Below, in pieces: positions 7,004-15,184 of a DNA stretch of 64,000 bases. The DNA comes from WS-7 sp036505295 (lineage in GTDB: Bacteria > Eisenbacteria > RBG-16-71-46 > SZUA-252). A program made the position numbers and the translations under genes. The notes beneath the pieces are model-generated. The model did no database searches. It was not told the DNA's origin and saw nothing but the letters and a program-made list of their open reading frames with translations. The stretch is taken from the NCBI GenBank assembly GCA_036505295.1, contig DASXTQ010000013.1, positions 1 through 64,000 on the forward strand, in the 5' to 3' direction. The first letter of the stretch is position 1. Each line of letters opens with the position of its first letter.

Positions 7004-9427
7004 ATGAAGACCAGGAAATCGGGATCCAAGGCGCCCTCGGGCGCACACGCGAAGGCACCCTCAGGGCAGCCGAGCACGCGGGAAATCCGCAGGCGCTATG
7101 TGCTCATGACGGCGCTCGCCGCCGCCTTTGCCGGGGCCGTGGTCTATGGGGTGGCGGCGCACGTCTGCGAGCAACTTCATCAGGAAAGTCGGATCAGGGT
7201 CGCGGCCCTGGCCGCGACGATCGCGGCCGGACTCCCCGCCGAAGAGATCCGCGGGCTCAGGGCGCGCGAGGTTGAGGAGGGCCCCGAATACGAGGCGCTC
7301 CGTGTTCATCTCGTCACGACCCGGCAAGCCAATCCAGAGGTACGCAGCGTCTACGCGCTCGTTCCGGGGAAAGCGCCGGGACTCTGGCTTTATGCCCTCG
7401 AGGCGGACACCGATCCAAGCGTGCAGGTCCACGCCGGCGATCCCTTCGACGCCGGTGGGCGGAAGGAGATCGCGGGCGCGATCCGCGGCCCGACCGCAGA
7501 ACGGACGTACTCACGTAACTCGGGCGGAAGCTGGCTCAGCGGGTACGCCCCAATCCGGGACGCTGGGGGACGAGTGCTCGCGATCGTCGGCGTGGACGTG
7601 GACTCCCGTCTGGCGCTCGCGTCCGAGCGACGGTTCCTTTCGGGGGCCGCGATCGCCTACGCGCTTGCTCTCTGCGGCATCGTCTTCACGGGGTTGGACC
7701 GCTACCAAAAGCGCCGGCTCGAGCAGGAGCGAAACCGAAACATCCACGTTCGGCTGAGCATCCACCGGCTGGCCGAAGTGATGACCCGCTCCGGCGCGGA
7801 GTCCGACCTGGCACGACACGCGCTCGAGGCGATCGCAGAGGCTACAGGGTTCCCCCACTGGGCGCTCTTCAGGCGGGACCGCGACAGAGGTGCGCTCGCG
7901 CTCTTCGCGACCCGCGCGCTCAACGACCAAGCACAGCTCGAGCTCGCGCCGGACCCGATCGGCCCCGAGGCCTCGTCCCTTGCCTGCCGCGCCGCGTTTC
8001 GCCGCGAAGCGGTGACCAGGAAGAAAGGCGACGGCTCGGGCGGGAATGTGTTCGCCGCAGCGATCCCCGAGCTCGGCCAGGATCCCAACGTGTGCGCGGT
8101 GCCGGTCGTCGAGCACGACGAGACGACGGCCGTGCTTCAGTGCTTCGCTCCCGCCTCCCGCCGATTCGGCGCGGACGACGTGACCCTGATCCGCTGGATG
8201 GCCGCCCAGCTGGGCCAGGGCCTCAAACGGATCCAGCTCGAATCGCGGGATCAGCTCCTCGCTTCCTACATGCGGAGCACCGATGAGATGCTCGTGGGAT
8301 TCGATCTCGACGGGCTGATCACCTACGCGAACCCAGCCGCCCTCCGCGCGCTCGCCGATTCCCGCGCGGGGCTCCAGGGACGCGCGGTCGACGGGTTGTT
8401 CCTGGTCTCGGAGAAACCCGGCGCGGCACCGCTTCTCGCCGTCCTGCGCGGGGCGGGGGGCTTCTCGGGGGAGGTCGTATGCTGCACGGTCCAGGAGACC
8501 AGGTTTCCCGCCGAGGTCACGGTCACGAAGGCCGTCGATCGCGACGGGAACGAAAGCGCCTGGGTCCTCGTCGGGCGGGATATCAGCGAGCGGCGGGACC
8601 GGGAGGACGAGATCCAGAGCCGGACCGAGCAGCTCGAGCTGATCAACGAGCAGCTGCAGCACGCGAACGACGGCCTGGCGGAAGCAAGTCGGACGAAAAA
8701 CGAGTTCCTCGCGAACACGAGCCACGAGCTGCGGACGCCTCTGAACGCCGTGATCGGATTCGCCACCCTGATCGAGCAGGGCATCACCGAATCGGAGGGT
8801 GAGCGCGGCTCTTTCGCCCGCTCGATTCGGGAGAGCGCCGAGCACCTCCTCATCGTCATCAACGACATTCTGGACCTGGCAAAGGTAGAGGCGGGAAGGC
8901 TGGAACTCGCTCTGGAGGCGGGAGATGCGACGCCGACCATCATGGCGGCGGTCGAGGCGCAACGGGTCCTCGCCCTCAGGAAGGGGATCAAGCTCGAGGT
9001 CGAGACGCCCGCCGAGCCTCTGGAGATGCAGCTCGATCCGGCCCGGCTCCGCCAGGTGCTCCTAAACCTGCTTGGGAACGCCGTCAAGTTTACCGATAAG
9101 GGAGAAGTCAGGATCAAGGCGTGGCGGAAGCTGAGCCCCGCAGAGATCCATATTGTGGTTGAGGACACTGGAATTGGGATCGCGAAGGGCGACCAGTCCA
9201 GGCTCTTCGTGAAATTCTCCCAGGTGGACGGTTCCTACAAGCGCCGCCACCAGGGAACCGGGCTTGGCCTCGTCATCACGAAGTCGCTGGTCCAGCGGAT
9301 GGGGGGCCGGATCTCGATGGAGAGCGAGGGAACCGGTCTCGGGACACGCGTCATGCTCGCGTTCCCGGTCGCTCAGGATGGCACGCAGGTGCGGACAGAA
9401 AGGGATCCATGTCTCAACGAATCCTGA
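7004..9427 (+). CDS. Membrane sensor histidine kinase (periplasmic sensor-GAF-PAS-HisKA-HATPase)
   Basis: Counting from the ATG at 7004 (807 residues): transmembrane helix about 32-52, periplasmic sensor about 55-207, second helix about 210-230, GAF about 255-405, PAS about 415-530, a coiled linker, HisKA with NTSHELRTPL (phosphoacceptor His574), and HATPase with N box LLNLLGNAVKF (about 687-697), G1 DTGIGIA and G2 GTGLGL. A TTG at 6950 opens the same frame 18 codons earlier and has no better ribosome site. No receiver domain is attached; the next gene supplies one and overlaps this gene by 19 bp. The kinase, the receiver and the receiver-H-box protein look like one signalling unit. The signal is unknown. 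Confidence 0.88.
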   Translation: MKTRKSGSKAPSGAHAKAPSGQPSTREIRRRYVLMTALAAAFAGAVVYGVAAHVCEQLHQESRIRVAALAATIAAGLPAEEIRGLRAREVEEGPEYEALRVHLVTTRQANPEVRSVYALVPGKAPGLWLYALEADTDPSVQVHAGDPFDAGGRKEIAGAIRGPTAERTYSRNSGGSWLSGYAPIRDAGGRVLAIVGVDVDSRLALASERRFLSGAAIAYALALCGIVFTGLDRYQKRRLEQERNRNIHVRLSIHRLAEVMTRSGAESDLARHALEAIAEATGFPHWALFRRDRDRGALALFATRALNDQAQLELAPDPIGPEASSLACRAAFRREAVTRKKGDGSGGNVFAAAIPELGQDPNVCAVPVVEHDETTAVLQCFAPASRRFGADDVTLIRWMAAQLGQGLKRIQLESRDQLLASYMRSTDEMLVGFDLDGLITYANPAALRALADSRAGLQGRAVDGLFLVSEKPGAAPLLAVLRGAGGFSGEVVCCTVQETRFPAEVTVTKAVDRDGNESAWVLVGRDISERRDREDEIQSRTEQLELINEQLQHANDGLAEASRTKNEFLANTSHELRTPLNAVIGFATLIEQGITESEGERGSFARSIRESAEHLLIVINDILDLAKVEAGRLELALEAGDATPTIMAAVEAQRVLALRKGIKLEVETPAEPLEMQLDPARLRQVLLNLLGNAVKFTDKGEVRIKAWRKLSPAEIHIVVEDTGIGIAKGDQSRLFVKFSQVDGSYKRRHQGTGLGLVITKSLVQRMGGRISMESEGTGLGTRVMLAFPVAQDGTQVRTERDPCLNES

Positions 9428-9837
9428 TCGTCGAGGACGATCCCATGAACGCGAAGCTGTTCCAGCTCGTCCTCACGCGAAAGGGAAACTATAAGATCCA
9501 GATCACCGAGGACCCGGCGTACGTGATCCGGGAAATTCAGGCCGGCACGGTGGACCTTGTGATCATGGACGTGTCTCTTTCCAACAGTACGCTCGACGGC
9601 TTGCCGGTGGATGGGTTGCAGATCACCCGCCGGCTGAAGAGAGACCCGACCACGCGCCACATCCCGGTGCTCCTTGCCACGGCGCATGCCATGAAGGGCT
9701 CCAAGGAGAAATTCCTCAGGGAGTCGGGTGCGGACGATTACATCTCGAAGCCGATCGTGAGCGCGGACGATTTGCTCCAGCGAATCGAAACGTTGATCTC
9801 CAAGAGGGGCCATGCCGTTCCACCTGCTGATCGTTGA
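9409..9837 (+). CDS. Single-domain response regulator (receiver only)
   Basis: This 142-residue CheY-like receiver has the acidic pair ED at 9-10, phosphoacceptor Asp54 (VIMDVSLSN), Thr/Ala at about 91 and Lys114 (YISKP). After the phospho-aspartate there is a short insertion (SNSTLDGLPVDG), seen in receivers that follow hybrid-type kinases. No output domain is present, so it acts by protein contact or as a phosphate shuttle. It overlaps the kinase gene upstream by 19 bp and the next receiver gene by 26 bp, so the three are co-expressed. Confidence 0.9.
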   Translation: MSQRILIVEDDPMNAKLFQLVLTRKGNYKIQITEDPAYVIREIQAGTVDLVIMDVSLSNSTLDGLPVDGLQITRRLKRDPTTRHIPVLLATAHAMKGSKEKFLRESGADDYISKPIVSADDLLQRIETLISKRGHAVPPADR

Positions 9838-10510
9838 CGACGAGGCGCACAGCCGGAAGCTCCTGAGGATGGTGCTCCGCCAGGGGGACTATGCGTTCAT
9901 CGAGGCGGAGAGCGGGCAGGAGGCGCTCGGGATCATGGAGCGCCAAAGGGTTGACCTCCTCGTGCTCGACCTCATGATGCCGCACCAGAACGGCTTCGAC
10001 GTCATCCTCGCGATGAAGAAGAGCGAGACGCTCGCGAGGATTCCCTTCATCGTGGCGAGCGCGTCGACCGCCCAGGACGATATCCAGCGAAGCTTGGAGC
10101 TGGGGGCGATTGACTACTTCACGAAGCCGCTATCCGAATGCGACATCCGGTTTCAGATCCCGCTCAAGGTGAGGAACGCGATCGCCCTGCACCAGGCTTC
10201 CGAGGAAAGGCTGCGGGTCGAGCGCATGAAGGCAGTCTCGGCCATGGCCGTGGCCTTGAATCATGAGATCAACAATCCGCTGCAAGTGATCCAGGGGAAC
10301 GCCCAGCTTCTCAACGTTCACCCCGGACTGCCCCCCGACGCCCGGGACAAGGTGGCGCGGATCCGCGCGGCCACCGACACGGTCGCCGGCCTCACCCAGC
10401 GCATCGCGGCGCTCCGCGATATCGTCACCGTGGATTATCCCGCGGGGAACAAGAGCACCGTGCCGATGGTCAACTTCGAGGCTTCGGCCGAGGCCGGGAA
10501 GAAGTCCTAG
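9812..10510 (+). CDS. Receiver domain fused to an orphan HisKA-like H-box helix pair
   Basis: The protein has 232 residues. The N-terminal receiver (about 4-120) is complete: DD at 9-10, phosphoacceptor Asp53 (VLDLMMP) and Lys105 (YFTKP). After a helical linker comes AVALNHEINNPLQVIQGNAQLL, a canonical HisKA H-box with His151, and a second helix ending near 205. The protein then stops without any N, G1 or G2 box, so there is no ATPase domain. His151 could accept phosphate from its own receiver or from the neighbouring kinase, making this a possible phosphotransfer protein. Alternatively it is a degenerate kinase used only for dimerisation. Confidence 0.85.
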   Translation: MPFHLLIVDDEAHSRKLLRMVLRQGDYAFIEAESGQEALGIMERQRVDLLVLDLMMPHQNGFDVILAMKKSETLARIPFIVASASTAQDDIQRSLELGAIDYFTKPLSECDIRFQIPLKVRNAIALHQASEERLRVERMKAVSAMAVALNHEINNPLQVIQGNAQLLNVHPGLPPDARDKVARIRAATDTVAGLTQRIAALRDIVTVDYPAGNKSTVPMVNFEASAEAGKKS

Positions 10511-11149
10511 CTACCCCAGTCCTACCATCGGGTAGATCCAGTCCAAAATCAGGAAGTTGAGGCGACCGATGAGGAGCGCCACGCGCCCCATTACGGTGAA
10601 GCCGAACGCGGCCCCGAAGGAGATCATGAGGAACCAGATGCCCAGGCGCGCGATGCGTCTCGTGACCGCGTCCTGCTCTTTGGAGAAGAAGAAGTAGATC
10701 AGCACGCTGAAGACGCCCAGCGAGAAGATCAAGGAATAGAAGATCGTGTGCGAATCGAATCGCGTGAGAGGAACGATCGCCCTCGCGAGCTGCGGGAGCA
10801 CTTCGCCGTGGATCCTACGCGTGAAATCGAGCCCGATGTAGTACGCGACGTAGATCGAGAGCGCGTAGCGCGAGATCCACCCTATTTTGGGCACGTACCG
10901 CATGTAGAGAAGGACGCCGAGCAGCCCCGGAACCAAGAGGTCCCAATTCTGCGCGAAGTCGCGGTGCAGCGGTTGGATGAGGTTCGGCACGAGCGTCTGG
11001 TTCAGCGTAATCCCGATAAAGTAGCCGAGCGAGATGCCGGCGAAGAGGCTCTCCGCGAATCGGAAGAAGGGATTGTCCTTGTAGAGAAAGCTCATGCACG
11101 CGAGCGTGAGGAAGGCGGCGATCCACGTCTCCAGGCCGGGAAGTTGCAC
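10511..11149 (-). CDS. Polytopic membrane protein, unknown (last gene of four-gene operon)
   Basis: This 212-residue protein has about six hydrophobic helices, for example LETWIAAFLTLACMSFLY, SLFAGISLGYFIGITLN, DLLVPGLLGVLLYM and IFYSLIFSLGVFSVLIYFFF. A charged loop, FFSKEQDAVTRRIARLG, precedes the last pair. I do not recognise a family and see no catalytic motif. It lies 4 bp after the preceding operon member and ends base to base with the convergent receiver gene. It was probably co-evolved with the other three membrane proteins of the operon (10511-14134). Confidence 0.75.
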   Translation of the reverse strand: MQLPGLETWIAAFLTLACMSFLYKDNPFFRFAESLFAGISLGYFIGITLNQTLVPNLIQPLHRDFAQNWDLLVPGLLGVLLYMRYVPKIGWISRYALSIYVAYYIGLDFTRRIHGEVLPQLARAIVPLTRFDSHTIFYSLIFSLGVFSVLIYFFFSKEQDAVTRRIARLGIWFLMISFGAAFGFTVMGRVALLIGRLNFLILDWIYPMVGLG

Positions 11150-11153
11150 GACG

Positions 11154-12035
11154 CTAGGCCCCCTTCTTCTGCGCGGCGCGGCGGCTCATGATGTACGCGA
11201 CGTTCCCGACCAGGATGAACAGGATGATGACCGCGTGGATCACGGTCTGCCCGTCCATCCCCTTGGTCGCGGTGAACCCACGGGTGCTTTGGTAGAAGTG
11301 CGCCATGTCCGGGTAGCGCGCCGCGAGCAGCTTCTCGTACTCGGCCGCTCCCTTCATACCCCCGAGCATGCCCACGAGCTGACCCGCGTTCAGGTAGGCG
11401 TAGTACTTCGGCGCAGCCACCGCGGTGGGTCCGATGATGATCGGGGTTCCGATTTGGGAGTGGACCTGGGTGATCCAATACTCCCCGATCACGCCCGTCG
11501 CGACGGAGCAGACGAGCTGGACCTGCCGGATGCTGCGGAGTCCTTTCATGATGGGAAGCTGCGCGAGCGGCGTTCCCCTCACGTCCGCCGGGAACGCTTC
11601 CGCAATGTCCTCGCCCAAGCGCCGCATGACCGCCGCCGCCCCGTCCTTGTAGCCCAAGTTCACGTAGTCCTCGCCGTAGCGGAGGTTGGGATACTCGGCG
11701 GTCACCTTCGCGAGCGAGTTGGTCGCAAGACCCAGGCCCCCCAGCGGATAGAACGCACATACGATCACGCGGATTTTCTTCGCGAAGCATTGGCGCAGGA
11801 ACGCTTCGGCCATGGGATCGTTCTCGGGGGCGGAGGACGGACCGTAATCGAAGGAGATCCAGACGTAGTTCCCCGGCTTCAGCGATTCGATGTAGTCGAA
11901 GGCCGCGCGGGTCGAGCCCGTTGTCGTGACAGGGAGCCCGATCGGCATGACGATCGGGGTGCCGACACAGAGCAGCACGAGCAGGAAGATCCATCGCCGG
12001 TCGAGGCTCAGGAGCTTGTCGAGCATCCCCGCCAC
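11154..12035 (-). CDS. Bitopic membrane protein with alpha/beta soluble domain, unknown
   Basis: The protein has 293 residues. A transmembrane helix near the N-terminus (RWIFLLVLLCVGTPIVM) is followed by a soluble domain of about 220 residues with alternating alpha/beta character (YVWISFDYGPSSAPENDPMAE, IRVIVCAFYPLGGLGLA, TPIIIGPTAVAAPKYYAYLNA) and a C-terminal helix (VIHAVIILFILVGNVAYIM). No known enzyme motif is seen. The last soluble part resembles the equivalent region of the operon's first gene (see findings). It has one base between it and the gene before and 4 bp to the gene after, so it is clearly in the operon. Confidence 0.75.
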   Translation of the reverse strand: MAGMLDKLLSLDRRWIFLLVLLCVGTPIVMPIGLPVTTTGSTRAAFDYIESLKPGNYVWISFDYGPSSAPENDPMAEAFLRQCFAKKIRVIVCAFYPLGGLGLATNSLAKVTAEYPNLRYGEDYVNLGYKDGAAAVMRRLGEDIAEAFPADVRGTPLAQLPIMKGLRSIRQVQLVCSVATGVIGEYWITQVHSQIGTPIIIGPTAVAAPKYYAYLNAGQLVGMLGGMKGAAEYEKLLAARYPDMAHFYQSTRGFTATKGMDGQTVIHAVIILFILVGNVAYIMSRRAAQKKGA

Positions 12036-12036
12036 G

Positions 12037-12837
12037 TTATTCCCCTCTCCCCAACCCGAGGTAGCCGCGCTCGATCCCCAGGATGACCCGGATCGCCATC
12101 GAGGCCGCGCCGAGCGCCGCGCCGATGATGATCCCGGACTGGGCGGCTCCGTTCGGCGTGTCCATGATCCACTCCGTCAGCTTCCCGAGCGCCTGACTGG
12201 CACCCGCGGCCGCCGGCTGCAGCGGCGGGAACGGCGCCGCCAGGAACTCGAGCAGGGGGACGCGCCCCGCCATGACGAGCCCGCCCGCGAGGAGAAGTAT
12301 CGTCGCCTCGGTGTTCCTGGCCCGGAACGCCCGAAACGCGGCGGACGCCATGAAGAACGCGAGAAGGGCGAAGATTGTGGACTGGAGCGGCTGAAAGAAT
12401 TGATCCTGGATCCATTTGAAGGGCGTCGCCGTTCCGTCCGGCAGGAGGGTGATCCCCTTGCGTGAGATCGCGCCGTAGACCCCCGCTCCCCCCGTGACGA
12501 AAAGTCCAGCCAGGAGGACGATGGAAAAGGGCCATCCTGATTCGCGCCGCACGATCTTTCGGGTGCTGTTCTGCAGGACATTCACCACCCCGAGCAGAAT
12601 CGCGAAGGCGTAGACGATGATGAGCCACTGGTCGAGCCGCGGGCTCATCCCGGTCGGGCCGGAGAGGAATTTCTTCGGAACGTAGAGCGAGATGATCGGG
12701 ATCGTACCGGCGAAGAAGGCCACGAAGAGCGGGATCCGGGCTCTGAGCCCGGGGGAGTTGATCCCGAGCGCGATCCCAACGACCGGAATGATCGCGAAGA
12801 GGAAGACGAGAGCCAACCGGCCGAATTCGAGATTCAT
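12037..12837 (-). CDS. Polytopic membrane protein, unknown (operon member)
   Basis: This 266-residue protein has about seven predicted membrane helices, beginning LALVFLFAIIPVVGIALGI and IPLFVAFFAGTIPIISLYV. The C-terminal part has two glycine/alanine-rich helices around AAQSGIIIGAALGAASMAIRVILGI. The family is not recognised and no charged residues in the membrane suggest a transporter. It follows the first operon gene by 25 bp and precedes the bitopic protein by one base. Confidence 0.75.
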   Translation of the reverse strand: MNLEFGRLALVFLFAIIPVVGIALGINSPGLRARIPLFVAFFAGTIPIISLYVPKKFLSGPTGMSPRLDQWLIIVYAFAILLGVVNVLQNSTRKIVRRESGWPFSIVLLAGLFVTGGAGVYGAISRKGITLLPDGTATPFKWIQDQFFQPLQSTIFALLAFFMASAAFRAFRARNTEATILLLAGGLVMAGRVPLLEFLAAPFPPLQPAAAGASQALGKLTEWIMDTPNGAAQSGIIIGAALGAASMAIRVILGIERGYLGLGRGE

Positions 12838-12862
12838 GGTGTCTCCGCGCCGGGGGCGGCGG

Positions 12863-14134
12863 TCATTGTGTCTTGAACAAACCCGCGAACCAGGTCGCGC
12901 CCAGGCTCGCCGCGATTATCCCTACGATCCCGAGCAGAATGACGATCGCCTTCGCGATGTCCTGCGCGCGCATCGACCCCAGGAGAACGGGCTCGCGCGA
13001 CAAGTAGGCGCTCGCCGCGTAGAGCTCCTCGCCGATCAAGGTGTAATCGCACGTCGCGATGAAGAACGGGAGCTGGGTCGGGTCCGCCTGGCCCGCGATC
13101 TGGATGGCCCCGGTCGACTGCCCCGTCTCCGCCAGGATCAGCGACTCCGCGAAGAAATAACCGACGAGAAAAATCGCCGCCGGCTTCTCACGGATCATCC
13201 TCGCCGAGACGGCCGCCGTGTACGCGAACTGATCGTAGGTCACGTAGTTCACCATCTCCTCGCGGTAGAGATCCGGCCTTCCCTCCGCGAGATACGCCCC
13301 GCGAACGGCCTCGCGCGCCGAGGCGAAGGTGAGCGGATCCTTGTTCGGAACGTCGAGGTCGGTCCCGTACCGCGCCGTGGCGCGCGCCACGTGTCCGAGG
13401 ATCGCGATCGAGGCGATCGTCTGGATCTCGTCCATGCTCTGGCTCCCGGGCACGTAGAGCACCTTCTTGCCGATCTCGGTGGCGCGACCGATCGCCTCGT
13501 CCACGGCGTTCAAGCCCGCGATCCGCCGGATGAAGATCTTCTTCCCGGATTGGGCGGCGGCGATCGATGCCAGCAGGATCACCAAGAAGAGGACCGATGC
13601 GATGAAGGAGTTGGTCTTCTCGGCCCGGAACCAGTTGTCGTGCGAGGCGACTGGGTCGCTGACGAGCGGCGGGCCGGCTGGGGGACCCGTGGCCACGGTC
13701 CCGGAAGCCGCCGAGGTCCCTCCCGCCGCCGGAGCGGCGCTCGAGGTATCGGCCGCCGAGACCGTGCGGATCTCGTAGCGGTAGACGGTGCCGTCCTTCG
13801 CCGTGGTATCGACGTAGCGCATAGCACCCGGCTGCGCCACCGTGATCTCCGTCCAGTCATACGCGGGCGGCACGGCGCGGCGGATCTGAAGTCCTGCGTT
13901 CTTATCGAGGCCGGGCGGATCCTTCCAGGTGAGAAGGACCGCGTTCCCGGAATCACCCGGACGATCCCTGGCGGCGAAATCGGTCGGCGCCGGGAGGTCC
14001 GCGGGAGCGGCGGGGGAACCCTCGGGCGCGATCGCGAGGGCGGTGTGGGAAAAGACGGCGAGAAGCGCCGCGATGAGCGGCGCTGCGAAGGATGGGAGGC
14101 GTGCGAACGTGCGGCTCAGGACGCCGGTTCTCAT
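12863..14134 (-). CDS. Secreted Fn3-domain membrane protein (DUF6754-like), first gene of operon
   Basis: The protein has 423 residues. A signal peptide (FAAPLIAALLAVFSHTALA) is followed by a fibronectin type III-like domain at about 42-125 (LPAPTDFAARDRPGDSGNAV ... YRYEIRTVSA) and a Pro/Ala linker. Next come a transmembrane helix (FIASVLFLVILLASIAAA), a conserved cytoplasmic-looking domain starting RRIAGLNAVDEAIGRATEIG, and a final helix (AIVILLGIVGIIAASLG). The core resembles what I recall as DUF6754, but this could not be verified. No catalytic site is recognised. It heads a minus-strand operon of four membrane proteins and looks like the receptor or scaffold of a multi-subunit envelope complex. 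Confidence 0.75.
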   Translation of the reverse strand: MRTGVLSRTFARLPSFAAPLIAALLAVFSHTALAIAPEGSPAAPADLPAPTDFAARDRPGDSGNAVLLTWKDPPGLDKNAGLQIRRAVPPAYDWTEITVAQPGAMRYVDTTAKDGTVYRYEIRTVSAADTSSAAPAAGGTSAASGTVATGPPAGPPLVSDPVASHDNWFRAEKTNSFIASVLFLVILLASIAAAQSGKKIFIRRIAGLNAVDEAIGRATEIGKKVLYVPGSQSMDEIQTIASIAILGHVARATARYGTDLDVPNKDPLTFASAREAVRGAYLAEGRPDLYREEMVNYVTYDQFAYTAAVSARMIREKPAAIFLVGYFFAESLILAETGQSTGAIQIAGQADPTQLPFFIATCDYTLIGEELYAASAYLSREPVLLGSMRAQDIAKAIVILLGIVGIIAASLGATWFAGLFKTQ

Positions 14135-14144
14135 CGGCGCGAGA

Positions 14145-15167
14145 CTAGGAGACGTTGGCGGAGGGTGTCAACACGGGTTTTCGCCCCCGAAGCCGCATGA
14201 TCGGCCAGACGTAGACGGAAAGAGGGGGCACGAGGGAGCAGAAAAAGCGGAGAACGTCCTTCACCCACTGGCGCGGATTGTTCTCGATCCTTCTCGAGAA
14301 GAAAGCCGGGAGGAGCTCCGGCTTGAGCCCCGCGTCCCGGAACTTCCGCATGAGCCAATAGGGGTTCAGCTCCCGCTCGGGATACTGGCCGTCGATCGGG
14401 TCTCGGTAGAGAAAGGCGGGACGCGCGGGGACGCGACGCGACGCTTGGTACTCCTGGACCGCGCTCAGAATCTCCTTCCCCACCAGCCCCCGCGTCAGCC
14501 GCGCCGTTTCGAGCAGCTCGTTTCCGGTGATTTGCGGGAAGTGCTCCCCGATGAACGCGAGGCGGGCGGCGAAGTAGGGGCCCCGCGGCTCCCGTTCCAT
14601 CTGGCGCCAGCCCCTCCTGCGCCGGGGCCGCGCGGGAAGAAACAGAGAGTTGTTCTCGTCGCTCAAGAAGAAGATGCCCCCGGGCCGGAGCAAGCGGTGC
14701 GCCTCGGCGAGAAACCCCTCCAGGTCGCGCACGTGAGAGATGACGCAGTTCGCCATCACGCCGTCGAAGCTCGCCGAAGGGAATTGCATCGAGATGCCAT
14801 CGCCATACTTCGACTCGAAGTTCGTCATCGGTGGATCCATGCGTTCGGCGAGGTAGCGCCCCACTTCGACCATGTCGCGATCGATCTCGGTCGCCACGAC
14901 GCGGCGCGCCCCGTACATCGCCACGAGAAGCGCTTCCAGGCCGAACCCGGCGCCCAGGTCGAGAACGTCTTTGCCCTCCGCCTCGAGGTAGCGGTACATA
15001 TCGCGCGCCTTCTGGAAGATATGCTCGATTCGGGGGGGATTCCGGATGATCCGGAGGTACGTGTAGTACGTGAGGAAGTATTCGGGAAACTGCGCGCGAA
15101 TCCCGGCGTCGCTCTGCATGAGAATCGCCCGCAGAGAAGCGAGACGGCGCTCGACCAGAGACGCCAC
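14145..15167 (-). CDS. Class I SAM-dependent methyltransferase
   Basis: The GTG at 15167 (MASLVERRLASLRAILMQSD) is preferred because the open frame upstream runs into the preceding activator gene, whose stop is at 15185. ATG at 15119 is an alternative. The protein of about 340 residues has the SAM-binding motif DVLDLGAGFGLEALLVAMYG, the acidic residue in VVATEIDRDMVEVG, and the post-II motif FDGVMANCVISHVRDLEGF. The C-terminal half is specific and ends in a hydrophobic helix region (FFCSLVPPLSVYVWPIM). It is probably a methyltransferase of the polysaccharide locus; the substrate is unknown. It lies 17 bp downstream of the sigma-54 activator gene, in the same operon. Confidence 0.8.
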   Translation of the reverse strand: MASLVERRLASLRAILMQSDAGIRAQFPEYFLTYYTYLRIIRNPPRIEHIFQKARDMYRYLEAEGKDVLDLGAGFGLEALLVAMYGARRVVATEIDRDMVEVGRYLAERMDPPMTNFESKYGDGISMQFPSASFDGVMANCVISHVRDLEGFLAEAHRLLRPGGIFFLSDENNSLFLPARPRRRRGWRQMEREPRGPYFAARLAFIGEHFPQITGNELLETARLTRGLVGKEILSAVQEYQASRRVPARPAFLYRDPIDGQYPERELNPYWLMRKFRDAGLKPELLPAFFSRRIENNPRQWVKDVLRFFCSLVPPLSVYVWPIMRLRGRKPVLTPSANVS

Positions 15168-15184
15168 TAGGCTTCGTCCGTCCC

